The position numbers were made by a program, and so were the translations under genes. Shown here piece after piece: positions 56,438-64,000 of a stretch of 64,000 nt of DNA (position 1 is its first letter; the number at the start of each line of letters is the position of its first letter). The notes below the pieces were generated by a model. It was not told the DNA's origin, did not search any database, and saw only the letters and a program-made list of their open reading frames with translations. The DNA lies in NCBI RefSeq assembly GCF_029946505.1, contig NZ_JARZHG010000021.1, forward strand, positions 62,001 to 126,000. Direction: 5' to 3'. Source of the DNA: Polyangium sp. y55x31 (GTDB taxonomy: Bacteria; Myxococcota_A; Polyangia; Polyangiales; Polyangiaceae).

Positions 56438-58618
56438 TCAGTTGTGCTCGATCATCCCGCTGTCGGCGTCGAACGTCGCGCCCGACAAATCGAGGCTCGG
56501 CGTCGTGATCGTGATCGCGCTCGTGGTCATCGTGAGCACGCTCGATCCGCACGTGAAACGGATGGTCTCGACCGCCTCGATGTGCACGACGGGCGCGCTG
56601 CCGACGACCGCTGACGTGACCTTCCACGTCGACGTCGTGTCGGCGTTGTCGAGGTACTTCTCGTTCGAGACGCAGACGATCGAGCCGCCCACCTCCTCGT
56701 TCCACGCCTTGTTCACGTCGAGGGCGCGGTCCTTCTTCGCCACCTCGATCTTCGAGCCGGCGATGACCTGCACCGAGTCCTTGCGCGCGACCTCGGAGAC
56801 GTCCTCGCCCGCGATCTTCACGACGCTGCCGCCGACGACCGTCACCATGTCGCGCGACGTGCGGTTGATGTTGTTCGGCGTGATCTCGATGAGCGAGCCG
56901 CCGACGGAGAGCGTGCGATCTCCCTTCACGGACGTGCGGTGCGCGTCGCCCACGCGGATCGTCCGCGAGCCGCCCACCGTCTCCGTCTCGTTGCCCGAGA
57001 TCGTCTTGATGCGCAGGCCCGAGACCGTCAGCGTCTCGTTGCCGCCGATCCGGATCTGCTGATCGCCGATCACGCGCTCCTCCTGGGAGGCGTGGATCGT
57101 CAGGTCGTGGTTCGCCCCGACGGTGCGCGTGGAGTCGTTCTGGATGCTCTCCCAGCGGGAATCGAGGACGATGTAGTTCATGTCGCGCGAGGCGTTGATG
57201 AACATCTCCTCGGCGCCCATCCGGTCCTCGAAGTAGATCTCGTTCGCCGTGCCGTTCGCGGGCACCGTCGCCGTCTTCCACACGACACGCGTCATGTTCC
57301 CGGGCAGCTTGTACTCGGGCAGGCGCTCACCGTCGTGGATGCGCCAGATCACGCTCGGCGCGTCGACGCCGCCCTCCTCGTTGAAGGTCGCGACGTTCCA
57401 GCCCATGCGCGGGAAGAGCATCGATCCCGGGGCCGCGCGTTGCGCCACGCGCATCCACGTGCCGCCCTTCTCGTTGCGCGGGCCGAGCCGGTCCCAGTGC
57501 AGGATCGTCCGCACCCGCGCGAGCTCGTCCGGATGCACCTCCTGCCCATCGGGCCCGATCACCTGCCCGAGCTGGAGCCCGGCCTGCTTCGCCTCCGGCG
57601 TCAAGCGCTCGGGTCGGAACGTGACCTCGGCCCGGATCGCCCAGAAGCGCGTGTCGCACGGCTGATGCTCGTCCCCGTCGACCTCGACGCGCGTCACGAG
57701 GTACCGCCCGTTCAGCTTGCCGACCGGGTGCCCGTCGATCTCCAGCGTGACGCCGGGGTAGGGGCGCACGCTCGTCGACAAACCCATCACGCCCGCCCGC
57801 GCCGCCACGGCCGCGTCGTGCTGATCCCGCACCCGCACTTCGAGGATCGCCTCCATCCCCGTGCCGCCGCCCGGCGCGTCGTACACCTCGTGCCGGCCCG
57901 CGCCGGTCTGCGCCTTGATCGGTTTGAGAGGCCGTTTGAGGTCGTACGACTTCGCCGCGAACCGACCCGTCGACGCCACGCTCATGGATCCGAGCTGCGT
58001 CACCGCGTCCTGCTTCGGCTGGAGCGCGCTCTCGCGCACCCACGGCAAAAGCACGCCACCCGGCATGTCCGGCGCGGCCGTGGAGTCGTCCGAGAAGACG
58101 GTGATCGAGCCCGCGTCGTGATCGAACCAGTAGTAAATCCCCTCTTCTTCGAGGAGGCGGCTCACGTAGGTCCAGTCGTCCTCGCGGTACTGCGCGCGGT
58201 AGGGGTAACGCGGGTAGCTGCGCGTGAGCGCCCAGCGGTATTTTCCCGTGTAGTCGGCGAGCACGTCGTCGACCACGTCCTGCACACGGACGTCCTGCGA
58301 CGCGTAGCAGTCACGGCCGAGCGACTGCCGCCACATCATCGGCCGGAGGACGATCGTCGCCCGCCCGCGATCGTTGTCGAGCGCCCGCGCGCTCGCCTCG
58401 GCCACGACGCCCGTGACCACGCGCTCCTTGTGCGCCTGATCCCGCAGGGTCAGCGTCGCTTCCGCGCCGATCACCACGTCGACGTCGGGCAGCGGCAGCT
58501 CCACCTCGATCGCGACCTCGTACCGGAAGAGGGTGGAGAGCGCCTCCTCTCCGCGGAGCGAGAGCACGCGGCGCACCTCGATCCCCGGGACGACGAGCTC
58601 GGCGAATGCAAGTTCCAT
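56438..58618 (-). CDS. vgrG: VgrG spike protein (second of three)
   Basis: A 726-aa T6SS spike protein. GEEALSTLFRYEVAIEV, YRAQYREDDWTYVSRLLEEEGIYYWF and HWDRLGPRNEKGGTWMRVAQ are VgrG-typical. In the OB region the usual GDPDxPVIxG segment is altered to EEGGVDAPSVIWRIHDGERLPEY, a divergence shared partly with VgrG-1. The needle repeats run from about residue 510 to 680 (QQIRIGGNETLTVSGL). A short C-terminus (LDLSGATFDADSGMIEHN) without enzyme domain. It starts 13 bp after VgrG-1. Confidence 0.92.
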   Translation of the reverse strand: MELAFAELVVPGIEVRRVLSLRGEEALSTLFRYEVAIEVELPLPDVDVVIGAEATLTLRDQAHKERVVTGVVAEASARALDNDRGRATIVLRPMMWRQSLGRDCYASQDVRVQDVVDDVLADYTGKYRWALTRSYPRYPYRAQYREDDWTYVSRLLEEEGIYYWFDHDAGSITVFSDDSTAAPDMPGGVLLPWVRESALQPKQDAVTQLGSMSVASTGRFAAKSYDLKRPLKPIKAQTGAGRHEVYDAPGGGTGMEAILEVRVRDQHDAAVAARAGVMGLSTSVRPYPGVTLEIDGHPVGKLNGRYLVTRVEVDGDEHQPCDTRFWAIRAEVTFRPERLTPEAKQAGLQLGQVIGPDGQEVHPDELARVRTILHWDRLGPRNEKGGTWMRVAQRAAPGSMLFPRMGWNVATFNEEGGVDAPSVIWRIHDGERLPEYKLPGNMTRVVWKTATVPANGTANEIYFEDRMGAEEMFINASRDMNYIVLDSRWESIQNDSTRTVGANHDLTIHASQEERVIGDQQIRIGGNETLTVSGLRIKTISGNETETVGGSRTIRVGDAHRTSVKGDRTLSVGGSLIEITPNNINRTSRDMVTVVGGSVVKIAGEDVSEVARKDSVQVIAGSKIEVAKKDRALDVNKAWNEEVGGSIVCVSNEKYLDNADTTSTWKVTSAVVGSAPVVHIEAVETIRFTCGSSVLTMTTSAITITTPSLDLSGATFDADSGMIEHN

Positions 58619-58631
58619 CGCGCCTTCTCCT

Positions 58632-60845
58632 TCAGGGCGTCAGCTTCTCGGGGTTGCCGCGCAGGGTGATCTTGGTCTCGCTCTCCTGCTTGAGCGGACC
58701 GGTGATGGTCACGTTCCCGGGCGTCATCTCGATCGAGAGCGCGCCTGCGCGGAGCGCGATCGAGGCCGACGAGACGAGCTCGATGGCGCGGCTCCGGAGC
58801 TCCATGCGCTCCGCCGATCGGAAAAACGCCGAGCCGCGCACGTTCACCGCCGTCTGCTTCGCGGACACGCTCATGTCGCTCTTCGACTTGCGCAGGACGA
58901 ACCCGCTCACGAAGGTGCCGAGGTTCTCGGCCACCGCCTCCTTGACGCTCTCGTCCATGCCGATCGTGATCTTCGAGCCCCCGGCGTACTCGAAGAGCAT
59001 CTCGCCGGCCTCGTGGGCCACCGAGCCGCCCGCCATCGAGATCGACGAGCCGCCCACGATCCGCGTCAGCGTCTTCTGGACCGAGCGATCGATCGAGCCG
59101 GTCTCGTCGTTGCCCGAGCGCGTGTAGCGCGTCCCGCCCACCGTCTCGACGTCGTTCTCCATCACGGAGGTCTCGACGCCGAGCGTGACGTCGATGGACT
59201 CCTCCCCGCCGATCGAGTGGTTCCGGTCGACGTTGACCTTGTGCACGACGTGCCGGCCCACGGTCCGCGTCTGGTTGCCGCCGATGTCGATCGTCTGGTT
59301 CTTCTCGACCGTGCGGGTCGAGTTGCTCTCGATGAGCACCGTCTGATTGACCCCGATCGTCTCGGTCCGGTCGTGCTGGACGAGGGTCTTGAAGTCCTTC
59401 TGGGCGTGCCAGTCCATGTGCATCGAGCCCGCCGAGTCCTCCAGGCGCAGCTCGTTGAACCCGGCCTTGCCCGGGTACGTCTCCGTGCGGATCGTCATCC
59501 GGTTGCGGAACGCGGGCTGGCTGTACATCGGGACCATCTGGCCGTTGATCTGCCGCGCGAGGCCGACGGGGCGCGTCGGATCACCGTCGATGTAGGCGAC
59601 GCTGATCTCCCAGCCGACACGTGCGAGCGCGATCGAGGTCGAGATCTCCTGCGCCATGCGGATCCAGCGTGAGTCCTCGTCCGTGCCCTTGGCCTCGCGA
59701 TCCCAGTGGAACTGCACCTTCGCGCGGCCGTACGCGTCCGTATGGATCTCCTCGCCCGCGGGGCCACGCACCATCACGGTGTGGTTGCCCTGGATCTCGG
59801 GCCGCTCCGTCTTCACGGCCGGCCGGAACGGGACGTCCGCGGGGATCGCGCGGAAGCGGTTCTCGTAGTGCGCGACGCCCGCCTCCTCGCGGTACTCGTG
59901 CTCCACGTGCACGAGCAGGTAGCGGCCGCTGAAGCTCGCGCCCTCCTCGTGCGTGAACGAGAAAACGCGCGCCGGCGCGAACGAAAAGACCGTGCTCGTG
60001 CCCTCGACGAAGCGCTTCTGCGCGCAGAGCGCCTCGACCCGGAGCTTGGCCAGCACCTCGCCCGTGGCCGGATCGCGGTACCCGACGGGGTAATCGTAGA
60101 CCTCGAGGTGCGTGTCCTTCGCGCCCGAAGCCGAGGCGAGGAGCGACAGGGCCGGCGTCTTCCAGTTGTGATCGTTGACCGTGGCCTTGCCGGATCCCAC
60201 GACCGCGCCGCGCTCGAACGACGTGACGCCGAAGTCGCCGTGCGAGAGCGCGCCCGCCGAATCGATGAGCTCGAACTCCGCGCCGCCCTCGACCTCGGGC
60301 GAGGCCGAGGACGCGTCGCCGATGCTCATCGTGCCGTCGGGATCGAACGTGTAATAAAAACCCTCGAACTCCAGCATCCGCGACACGAATGCGAGGTTCG
60401 TCTCGCGATACTGCACGCAGTACGGCTGCGACGCCGATTTCCGCGTGGTGCGGAACGCGTGCTTCACCGCGCCCTCGCCCAAGACCTTCGAGACGATCGG
60501 CTCGGCGGGCTGGTCGCGCCACTTGCGCGTGTTCTTGTCGAGGCCGAGGAACCAGAGCGAGGGCCGGAGCTCGAGCTCGTAGTGCAGGTGGCCGTCCTTC
60601 TCGTCGAGGAAGCGGCCCCGCGCGAGCTGCATGGAGAACCTGCGCTTCTCCTGCCCGTCCCAGTAGATCACGACCGTGGCCGGCTCTTCGAGCAGCCCCT
60701 CGACGTCGAGATCCGAGGCCACCGCGACCTCGACCCAGGCCCCGCCGAGCTCGCTCATGCCCTCTTCGATGCGCATCCGGAGCGCCGGCCAGGAGGCGTC
60801 GCCGATGCTCAAGAAGACTTCGATCCGCAACGCTTTCTTGCTCAT
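58632..60845 (-). CDS. vgrG: VgrG spike protein (first of three)
   Basis: A 737-aa T6SS spike protein. The gp27-like N-terminus has an unusual 40-residue opening (MSKKALRIEVFLSIGDASWPALRMRI) and then YCVQYRETNLAFVSRMLEFEGFYYTFDPDG. The OB region has WIRMAQEISTSIALARVGWEISVAYIDGDPTRPVGLARQINGQ. The needle repeats cover about residues 510-640. The C-terminus ends with a short beta segment (VTITGPLKQES) and no enzyme domain. It starts 3 bp after the DUF2169 stop, and the three spikes differ clearly, so they are paralogues rather than recent copies. Confidence 0.93.
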   Translation of the reverse strand: MSKKALRIEVFLSIGDASWPALRMRIEEGMSELGGAWVEVAVASDLDVEGLLEEPATVVIYWDGQEKRRFSMQLARGRFLDEKDGHLHYELELRPSLWFLGLDKNTRKWRDQPAEPIVSKVLGEGAVKHAFRTTRKSASQPYCVQYRETNLAFVSRMLEFEGFYYTFDPDGTMSIGDASSASPEVEGGAEFELIDSAGALSHGDFGVTSFERGAVVGSGKATVNDHNWKTPALSLLASASGAKDTHLEVYDYPVGYRDPATGEVLAKLRVEALCAQKRFVEGTSTVFSFAPARVFSFTHEEGASFSGRYLLVHVEHEYREEAGVAHYENRFRAIPADVPFRPAVKTERPEIQGNHTVMVRGPAGEEIHTDAYGRAKVQFHWDREAKGTDEDSRWIRMAQEISTSIALARVGWEISVAYIDGDPTRPVGLARQINGQMVPMYSQPAFRNRMTIRTETYPGKAGFNELRLEDSAGSMHMDWHAQKDFKTLVQHDRTETIGVNQTVLIESNSTRTVEKNQTIDIGGNQTRTVGRHVVHKVNVDRNHSIGGEESIDVTLGVETSVMENDVETVGGTRYTRSGNDETGSIDRSVQKTLTRIVGGSSISMAGGSVAHEAGEMLFEYAGGSKITIGMDESVKEAVAENLGTFVSGFVLRKSKSDMSVSAKQTAVNVRGSAFFRSAERMELRSRAIELVSSASIALRAGALSIEMTPGNVTITGPLKQESETKITLRGNPEKLTP

Positions 60846-60848
60846 GGC

Positions 60849-61937
60849 CTACACACTCCTCGCGTGCGCCGGATCCGCGGCCCGTCCCGCCCCTACGCTC
60901 CGGCCCGGGTCGCGGATCACGTCCTCCGGGAGCGTGCCCACCCCGAGCACGTAGATCCGCTCGAGCCGCTCCCATTTTCGCGGCAGCACGATCGACGCCC
61001 GCCACGTGAGCTCCACGGCGCGGGTCTCGGTATCGATCAGAAACCCGTCGAGGTGCGTCTCGTACGCGACCTTCTTGCCGTCGATCTGGCTGCCGAACTG
61101 CACGGCGTATCGGGGCAAACGGAAGCGCCAGACGCCGTCCGGCAAGACGCCGCCCACCTCGACCGGCTCGTCGCCGAGGAGCGGCGCGCCGCTATACAAA
61201 CCCGGCACCGACCAGGCGTGGTGCATCGGATCGAAATCGCGCGGCCGCACGGGCGCGCGGCTCTTCGCCCACGCCGCGTCGTGCGTGCCGATGCGCGAGC
61301 GCCGTGGCTCCCAGTGCGCCGGGATCGGCGAAAACGCGCCGTACGAGGCGTGGCACGGGGCGCCGCCTTCCTCGATGGAGGCCGGTTCGAGCGGCGGCGC
61401 GGGCTCGCCGAGGAGGCGGGTGGGCTGGCTGGAAAAACCCATCCCGATCGGGTTCGCGGGCTCGAACGCGCCCGAGATGTGGTCCATGCCGCCGTAGCAC
61501 TTGTCGAAGCGGAGCGGCACGGGCTCGACGAACGGCGCGGGATCCGAGGGCGCGACGGCGCCGCGCCAGTTCTTCACGTACACGCGCGGCCCGTGCACGA
61601 CGACGACCTTGCGCAGCGTGCCGACCTGGAGCCACGCATAAACGCGCCCCTTGATCCCGGCCGAGCGCGGCGGCGGATACGCGATTCCCACGAGGCCGAC
61701 GTCGGTGCCGGGCTTCTCGTCGGCCACGAGATCCGCTGGAAAACGCACGCCCCCGCCGCCGTCGCCCTCGTCGACGCGGCGCACCGGCGCGAGCGCGAGC
61801 CTCGGCGCGCCCTCGCGGCTCACCTTGTAGGCCATCTTGGCCACGACGACGGCGACGTCGCGGCCGTGCCGGTCCATCGTCGTTTCGCCGTCGACGCTCG
61901 CCCAGCTGATGTTCTCGACGAGCGCCTCGAAATTCAT
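60849..61937 (-). CDS. DUF2169 adaptor protein, T6SS-associated
   Basis: A 362-aa protein formed almost wholly of the DUF2169 domain: VAVVVAKMAYKVS, TDVGLVGIAYPPP, LRFDKCYGGMDHISGAFEPANPIGMGFSS, HAWSVPGLYSGAPLLGDEPVEVGG and LTWRASIVLPRKWERLERIYV are family hallmarks. Unlike the 44408 gene it has no long linker. It sits directly upstream of the first VgrG (3-bp gap) and 60 bp after the TPR gene. Probably an adaptor for cargo of that spike. Confidence 0.85.
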   Translation of the reverse strand: MNFEALVENISWASVDGETTMDRHGRDVAVVVAKMAYKVSREGAPRLALAPVRRVDEGDGGGGVRFPADLVADEKPGTDVGLVGIAYPPPRSAGIKGRVYAWLQVGTLRKVVVVHGPRVYVKNWRGAVAPSDPAPFVEPVPLRFDKCYGGMDHISGAFEPANPIGMGFSSQPTRLLGEPAPPLEPASIEEGGAPCHASYGAFSPIPAHWEPRRSRIGTHDAAWAKSRAPVRPRDFDPMHHAWSVPGLYSGAPLLGDEPVEVGGVLPDGVWRFRLPRYAVQFGSQIDGKKVAYETHLDGFLIDTETRAVELTWRASIVLPRKWERLERIYVLGVGTLPEDVIRDPGRSVGAGRAADPAHARSV

Positions 61938-61997
61938 TGCGGCACGGATGGTAAACGCACCCGTCGCCGCGCCACAAGCCTTCCGGGCGTGAACGAA

Positions 61998-63968
61998 TCA
62001 GGAATCGAAGACGAGATCGGTCCGGGTCTCGCGCTCGCGCGGGGCGATACGCGCCGTGGCTTTGCGCGCGCGCAGATGATCGCCGAGGTCGAGGAAGAGG
62101 TGGGCGAGGCTCGTGTAGATCTGCACGGCCTTGCGCGTGCCCGGCTCGAAGCCGCGATCGGCCTCCTCCAGCGCGCGGCACGCGTTCATGTATGCGGCGT
62201 CGCGATCACTCCGGCTCACGGCGAGTCGCGCGAGGCTGTAATGAATACGCGCCATTCGACGGTGCGGGGTCGCGCCGGTCGAGGTCATGGCCATTTCGTT
62301 GTAAAAGTTCAATGCCCGCTCGAGCCGCTCCTGGGAGCGCTGCGTCGTGCCGGAGAGGACCTCGACCCAGCCGAGATCCATGTCGATCTCGGCGCAGAGA
62401 TCGGCCGGCGCCGAGCCGCGGCTCCCGAGGTCGTGGGCTTTTTCGAGCAGCTCGCGCGCCTCGGCGTACGAGAGCTCGCGCGCGCGCTGGTTGCCCACGC
62501 GGGCGAGGATCTCGGCGGCCGGGACGAGCTCGATCTCGTGCTCGACGGCGGTCTTCGTGGTCTCCTGGATGTGCGGCCAGAGCTCGGTGCGCTCGCGCGC
62601 GCTCGCGTCGAGGTAGGCCATGAGCAGGAGATCGAGCGCGTCGTGCAGGGCCGCCGTGCGCTGATCGGGCGTGAGGAGATCACGCACGCGCGCCCGGAAC
62701 GTGGGCTCGTAGGAGACGACGTCGGCCTCCTCGCGCAAGAAGCCGAGCTTGAGCAGGACGGGCAAGGCCTCGCCGAGATCGCCGAAGCGCTCGCGCGGCA
62801 GGTCCGCCGCGGCGAAAAACGCGAGCACGCGGGCGAGGCGGACGGCGCGTGGATCCTCGCGGCTGGCCTTGAGCAGGGCGCGGTCGGGCGAGACCTCGAC
62901 GTCGGCGTCGACGCCGGCGAGCGCGCGGAGCTTCTTCTCGATGCTGGTGAGCTCGGAGCCGTGGGCGTCGTCCGAGGCCGGCATCGGCAGCTTTTCGAGC
63001 ACCTTGCGGGCGAGCTCGGGCTTGCCTTGGTCGAGCACGACGCGGCCGAAGGCGGCGGCGAGCTGCGCGGGCGTGGGGAGCAGGCCGGGGAACTCGCGCG
63101 ACCAGCGGCCCGGCAGGGCCATGGGCGAGAGCATGCGCATGGCGCGGTCGAGGTCCTCCATGCCGCTCTCGATCTCGCCGTGGTAGGCCTTGGCGAGGGC
63201 GTGCGCGTGCCACGAGAGCACGTCGCCGCCGGGCATGAGCTTGCCGAGGATGGCGCCGTGCTTCTCGGCGACCTCGCGCGAGAGGAGCCCGTCGTACGTG
63301 CCCTCGCGACAACGAGCGATCCAGCGGAGCGCGAGGACGAGCTGCTGGGTCGTCTCCATGCGGCTCGACTCGACCTCCTCGTCCTCCTGGGGATCGTCGA
63401 GCCAGAAGAGCGCCTGCTCGGCGTGGTCGACGAGGAGGAAGGCGGCCGCGCGCAAGATGTCGGGTTGCTCCCGCGAGGGGATCGCGATGACGCTGCGAGG
63501 CTGGCCCGCCCAGAGGAGGAGGCGACCTGCGGCCTTTTCGGGCGGGCGCGGGCGGTTCGGGTCCTCGGAGTCGGGCGGCGGGGCGTGGACGTGGTCGGCG
63601 ACGGCGCGGCCGAGCGCGGCCCACTCGGCGAGGGGACGGCCTTTCTTGAGGTCGGCGCGCAGGGCGGTGACGACGCCGTGCAGGTGCTTCGAGGAGCGCA
63701 GGAGGTTCGCCAGGCGCGCGTCGGCGCACTCGGGCGACCACTCGGAGGGCGGCAGGAGCTCGCAGGCGCGGCCGATGCTGCGGAAGACGTCCTCGTCGAG
63801 CTCGCCGGCGAGGCTCTTGGCGCAAGCGAGGCCGAGATGCGCGGCGCCGGAGGAGGCGTCGAGGCGCAGGGCGGCGCGGTAGTGCTCGACGAGCGTCGCG
63901 GGATTCGAGCCTTCGTGCTCCTCGTGCTGGGCCGCGACGAGGTGCATGAGGGCGAGCGACTGCGCCAT
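61998..63968 (-). CDS. TPR-repeat protein at the head of the T6SS minus-strand operon (possibly 5' partial)
   Basis: A 656-aa soluble alpha-helical protein with tetratricopeptide-like repeats, clearest at about residues 10-60 (LVEHYRAALRLDASSGAAHLGLACA), 265-330 and 480-640 (AREL..A...LEKAHDLG, A.IHYSLARLAVSRSDRDAAYMNACRALEEA). The ATG at 63968 opens the frame, but the 32 bases to the window edge contain no in-frame stop, so the gene may extend beyond. Likely scaffolding or regulatory role in the T6SS locus. The C-terminus RTDLVFDS is polar. Confidence 0.75.
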   Translation of the reverse strand: MAQSLALMHLVAAQHEEHEGSNPATLVEHYRAALRLDASSGAAHLGLACAKSLAGELDEDVFRSIGRACELLPPSEWSPECADARLANLLRSSKHLHGVVTALRADLKKGRPLAEWAALGRAVADHVHAPPPDSEDPNRPRPPEKAAGRLLLWAGQPRSVIAIPSREQPDILRAAAFLLVDHAEQALFWLDDPQEDEEVESSRMETTQQLVLALRWIARCREGTYDGLLSREVAEKHGAILGKLMPGGDVLSWHAHALAKAYHGEIESGMEDLDRAMRMLSPMALPGRWSREFPGLLPTPAQLAAAFGRVVLDQGKPELARKVLEKLPMPASDDAHGSELTSIEKKLRALAGVDADVEVSPDRALLKASREDPRAVRLARVLAFFAAADLPRERFGDLGEALPVLLKLGFLREEADVVSYEPTFRARVRDLLTPDQRTAALHDALDLLLMAYLDASARERTELWPHIQETTKTAVEHEIELVPAAEILARVGNQRARELSYAEARELLEKAHDLGSRGSAPADLCAEIDMDLGWVEVLSGTTQRSQERLERALNFYNEMAMTSTGATPHRRMARIHYSLARLAVSRSDRDAAYMNACRALEEADRGFEPGTRKAVQIYTSLAHLFLDLGDHLRARKATARIAPRERETRTDLVFDS

Positions 63969-64000
63969 GGTCGGCGCCTTCGCGACGCGCGGGGTCGGCG

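Overview
The window is GC-rich, densely packed bacterial DNA. It most resembles a myxobacterium of the Polyangiales (Sorangium/Polyangium/Minicystis type). The grounds are lipoproteins with Gly-Gly-X linkers, a Ser/Thr kinase, a DUF1552/DUF1592 pair, a lipoprotein with delta-60 repeats, and a type VI secretion (T6SS) accessory locus rich in DUF2169. This is inference from gene content; no rRNA or other marker is present. No tRNA, rRNA, CRISPR array, transposase or integrase was recognised.

Region 1 (1-11664, + strand) is a respiratory operon. It holds alternative complex III (actB, cut by the window edge, then actC, actD, actE, actF), a small single-helix membrane protein, a SCO copper chaperone, and a caa3-type oxygen reductase (ctaC with a fused cytochrome c domain, ctaD of the A2 'YS' type, ctaE, ctaF). 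Most genes overlap by 4 bp. Together they oxidise menaquinol, pass electrons through ActE haem to CuA/haem on CtaC, and reduce O2.

Region 2 (11675-18544) holds a Bpt/Ate aminoacyl-tRNA-protein transferase, a lipoprotein that looks like an M61 peptidase without its zinc motif plus a PDZ domain, a FabZ-like hotdog protein without its catalytic His, three adjacent paralogous secreted Cys-rich proteins, and a solitary beta-class DNA methyltransferase.

Region 3 (18606-25527) looks like an iron-uptake operon: imelysin lipoprotein, HTTM membrane protein, TonB-dependent receptor. It diverges from a delta-60-repeat lipoprotein. The 388-bp divergent region carries a 19-bp palindrome resembling a Fur box and a longer perfect inverted repeat.

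Region 4 (25541-44277) is mixed: an MFS exporter, a PAS-STAS regulator, a Ser/Thr kinase with a propeller-like C-terminus, a PhzF-like isomerase, an MgtC/DUF4010 membrane protein, a DUF5060/GH5-like glycosidase, a DUF1592 cytochrome-like lipoprotein that ends in a CBM2 carbohydrate-binding module, its DUF1552 partner, a PEGA-like membrane protein, a methyltransferase, a Tat-exported aldo/keto reductase, S-formylglutathione hydrolase and the two subunits of adenosylcobalamin-dependent lysine 5,6-aminomutase.

Region 5 (44408-63968) is a T6SS tip/effector locus without sheath or baseplate genes. Two + strand genes (DUF2169 with a long motif-repeat linker; a DUF6484/DUF3540-like protein) converge on one tightly packed minus-strand operon: TPR protein, DUF2169, three VgrG spikes, an NTF2-like protein, a DUF4150 (PAAR-like) protein with a large unassigned beta-rich C-terminus, a DUF2169-like protein, a ketosynthase-like protein without its active-site Cys, and a HEAT-repeat protein. 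The best candidate for something undescribed is the DUF4150 putative effector with its adjacent NTF2-like, DUF2169-like and pseudo-ketosynthase partners.
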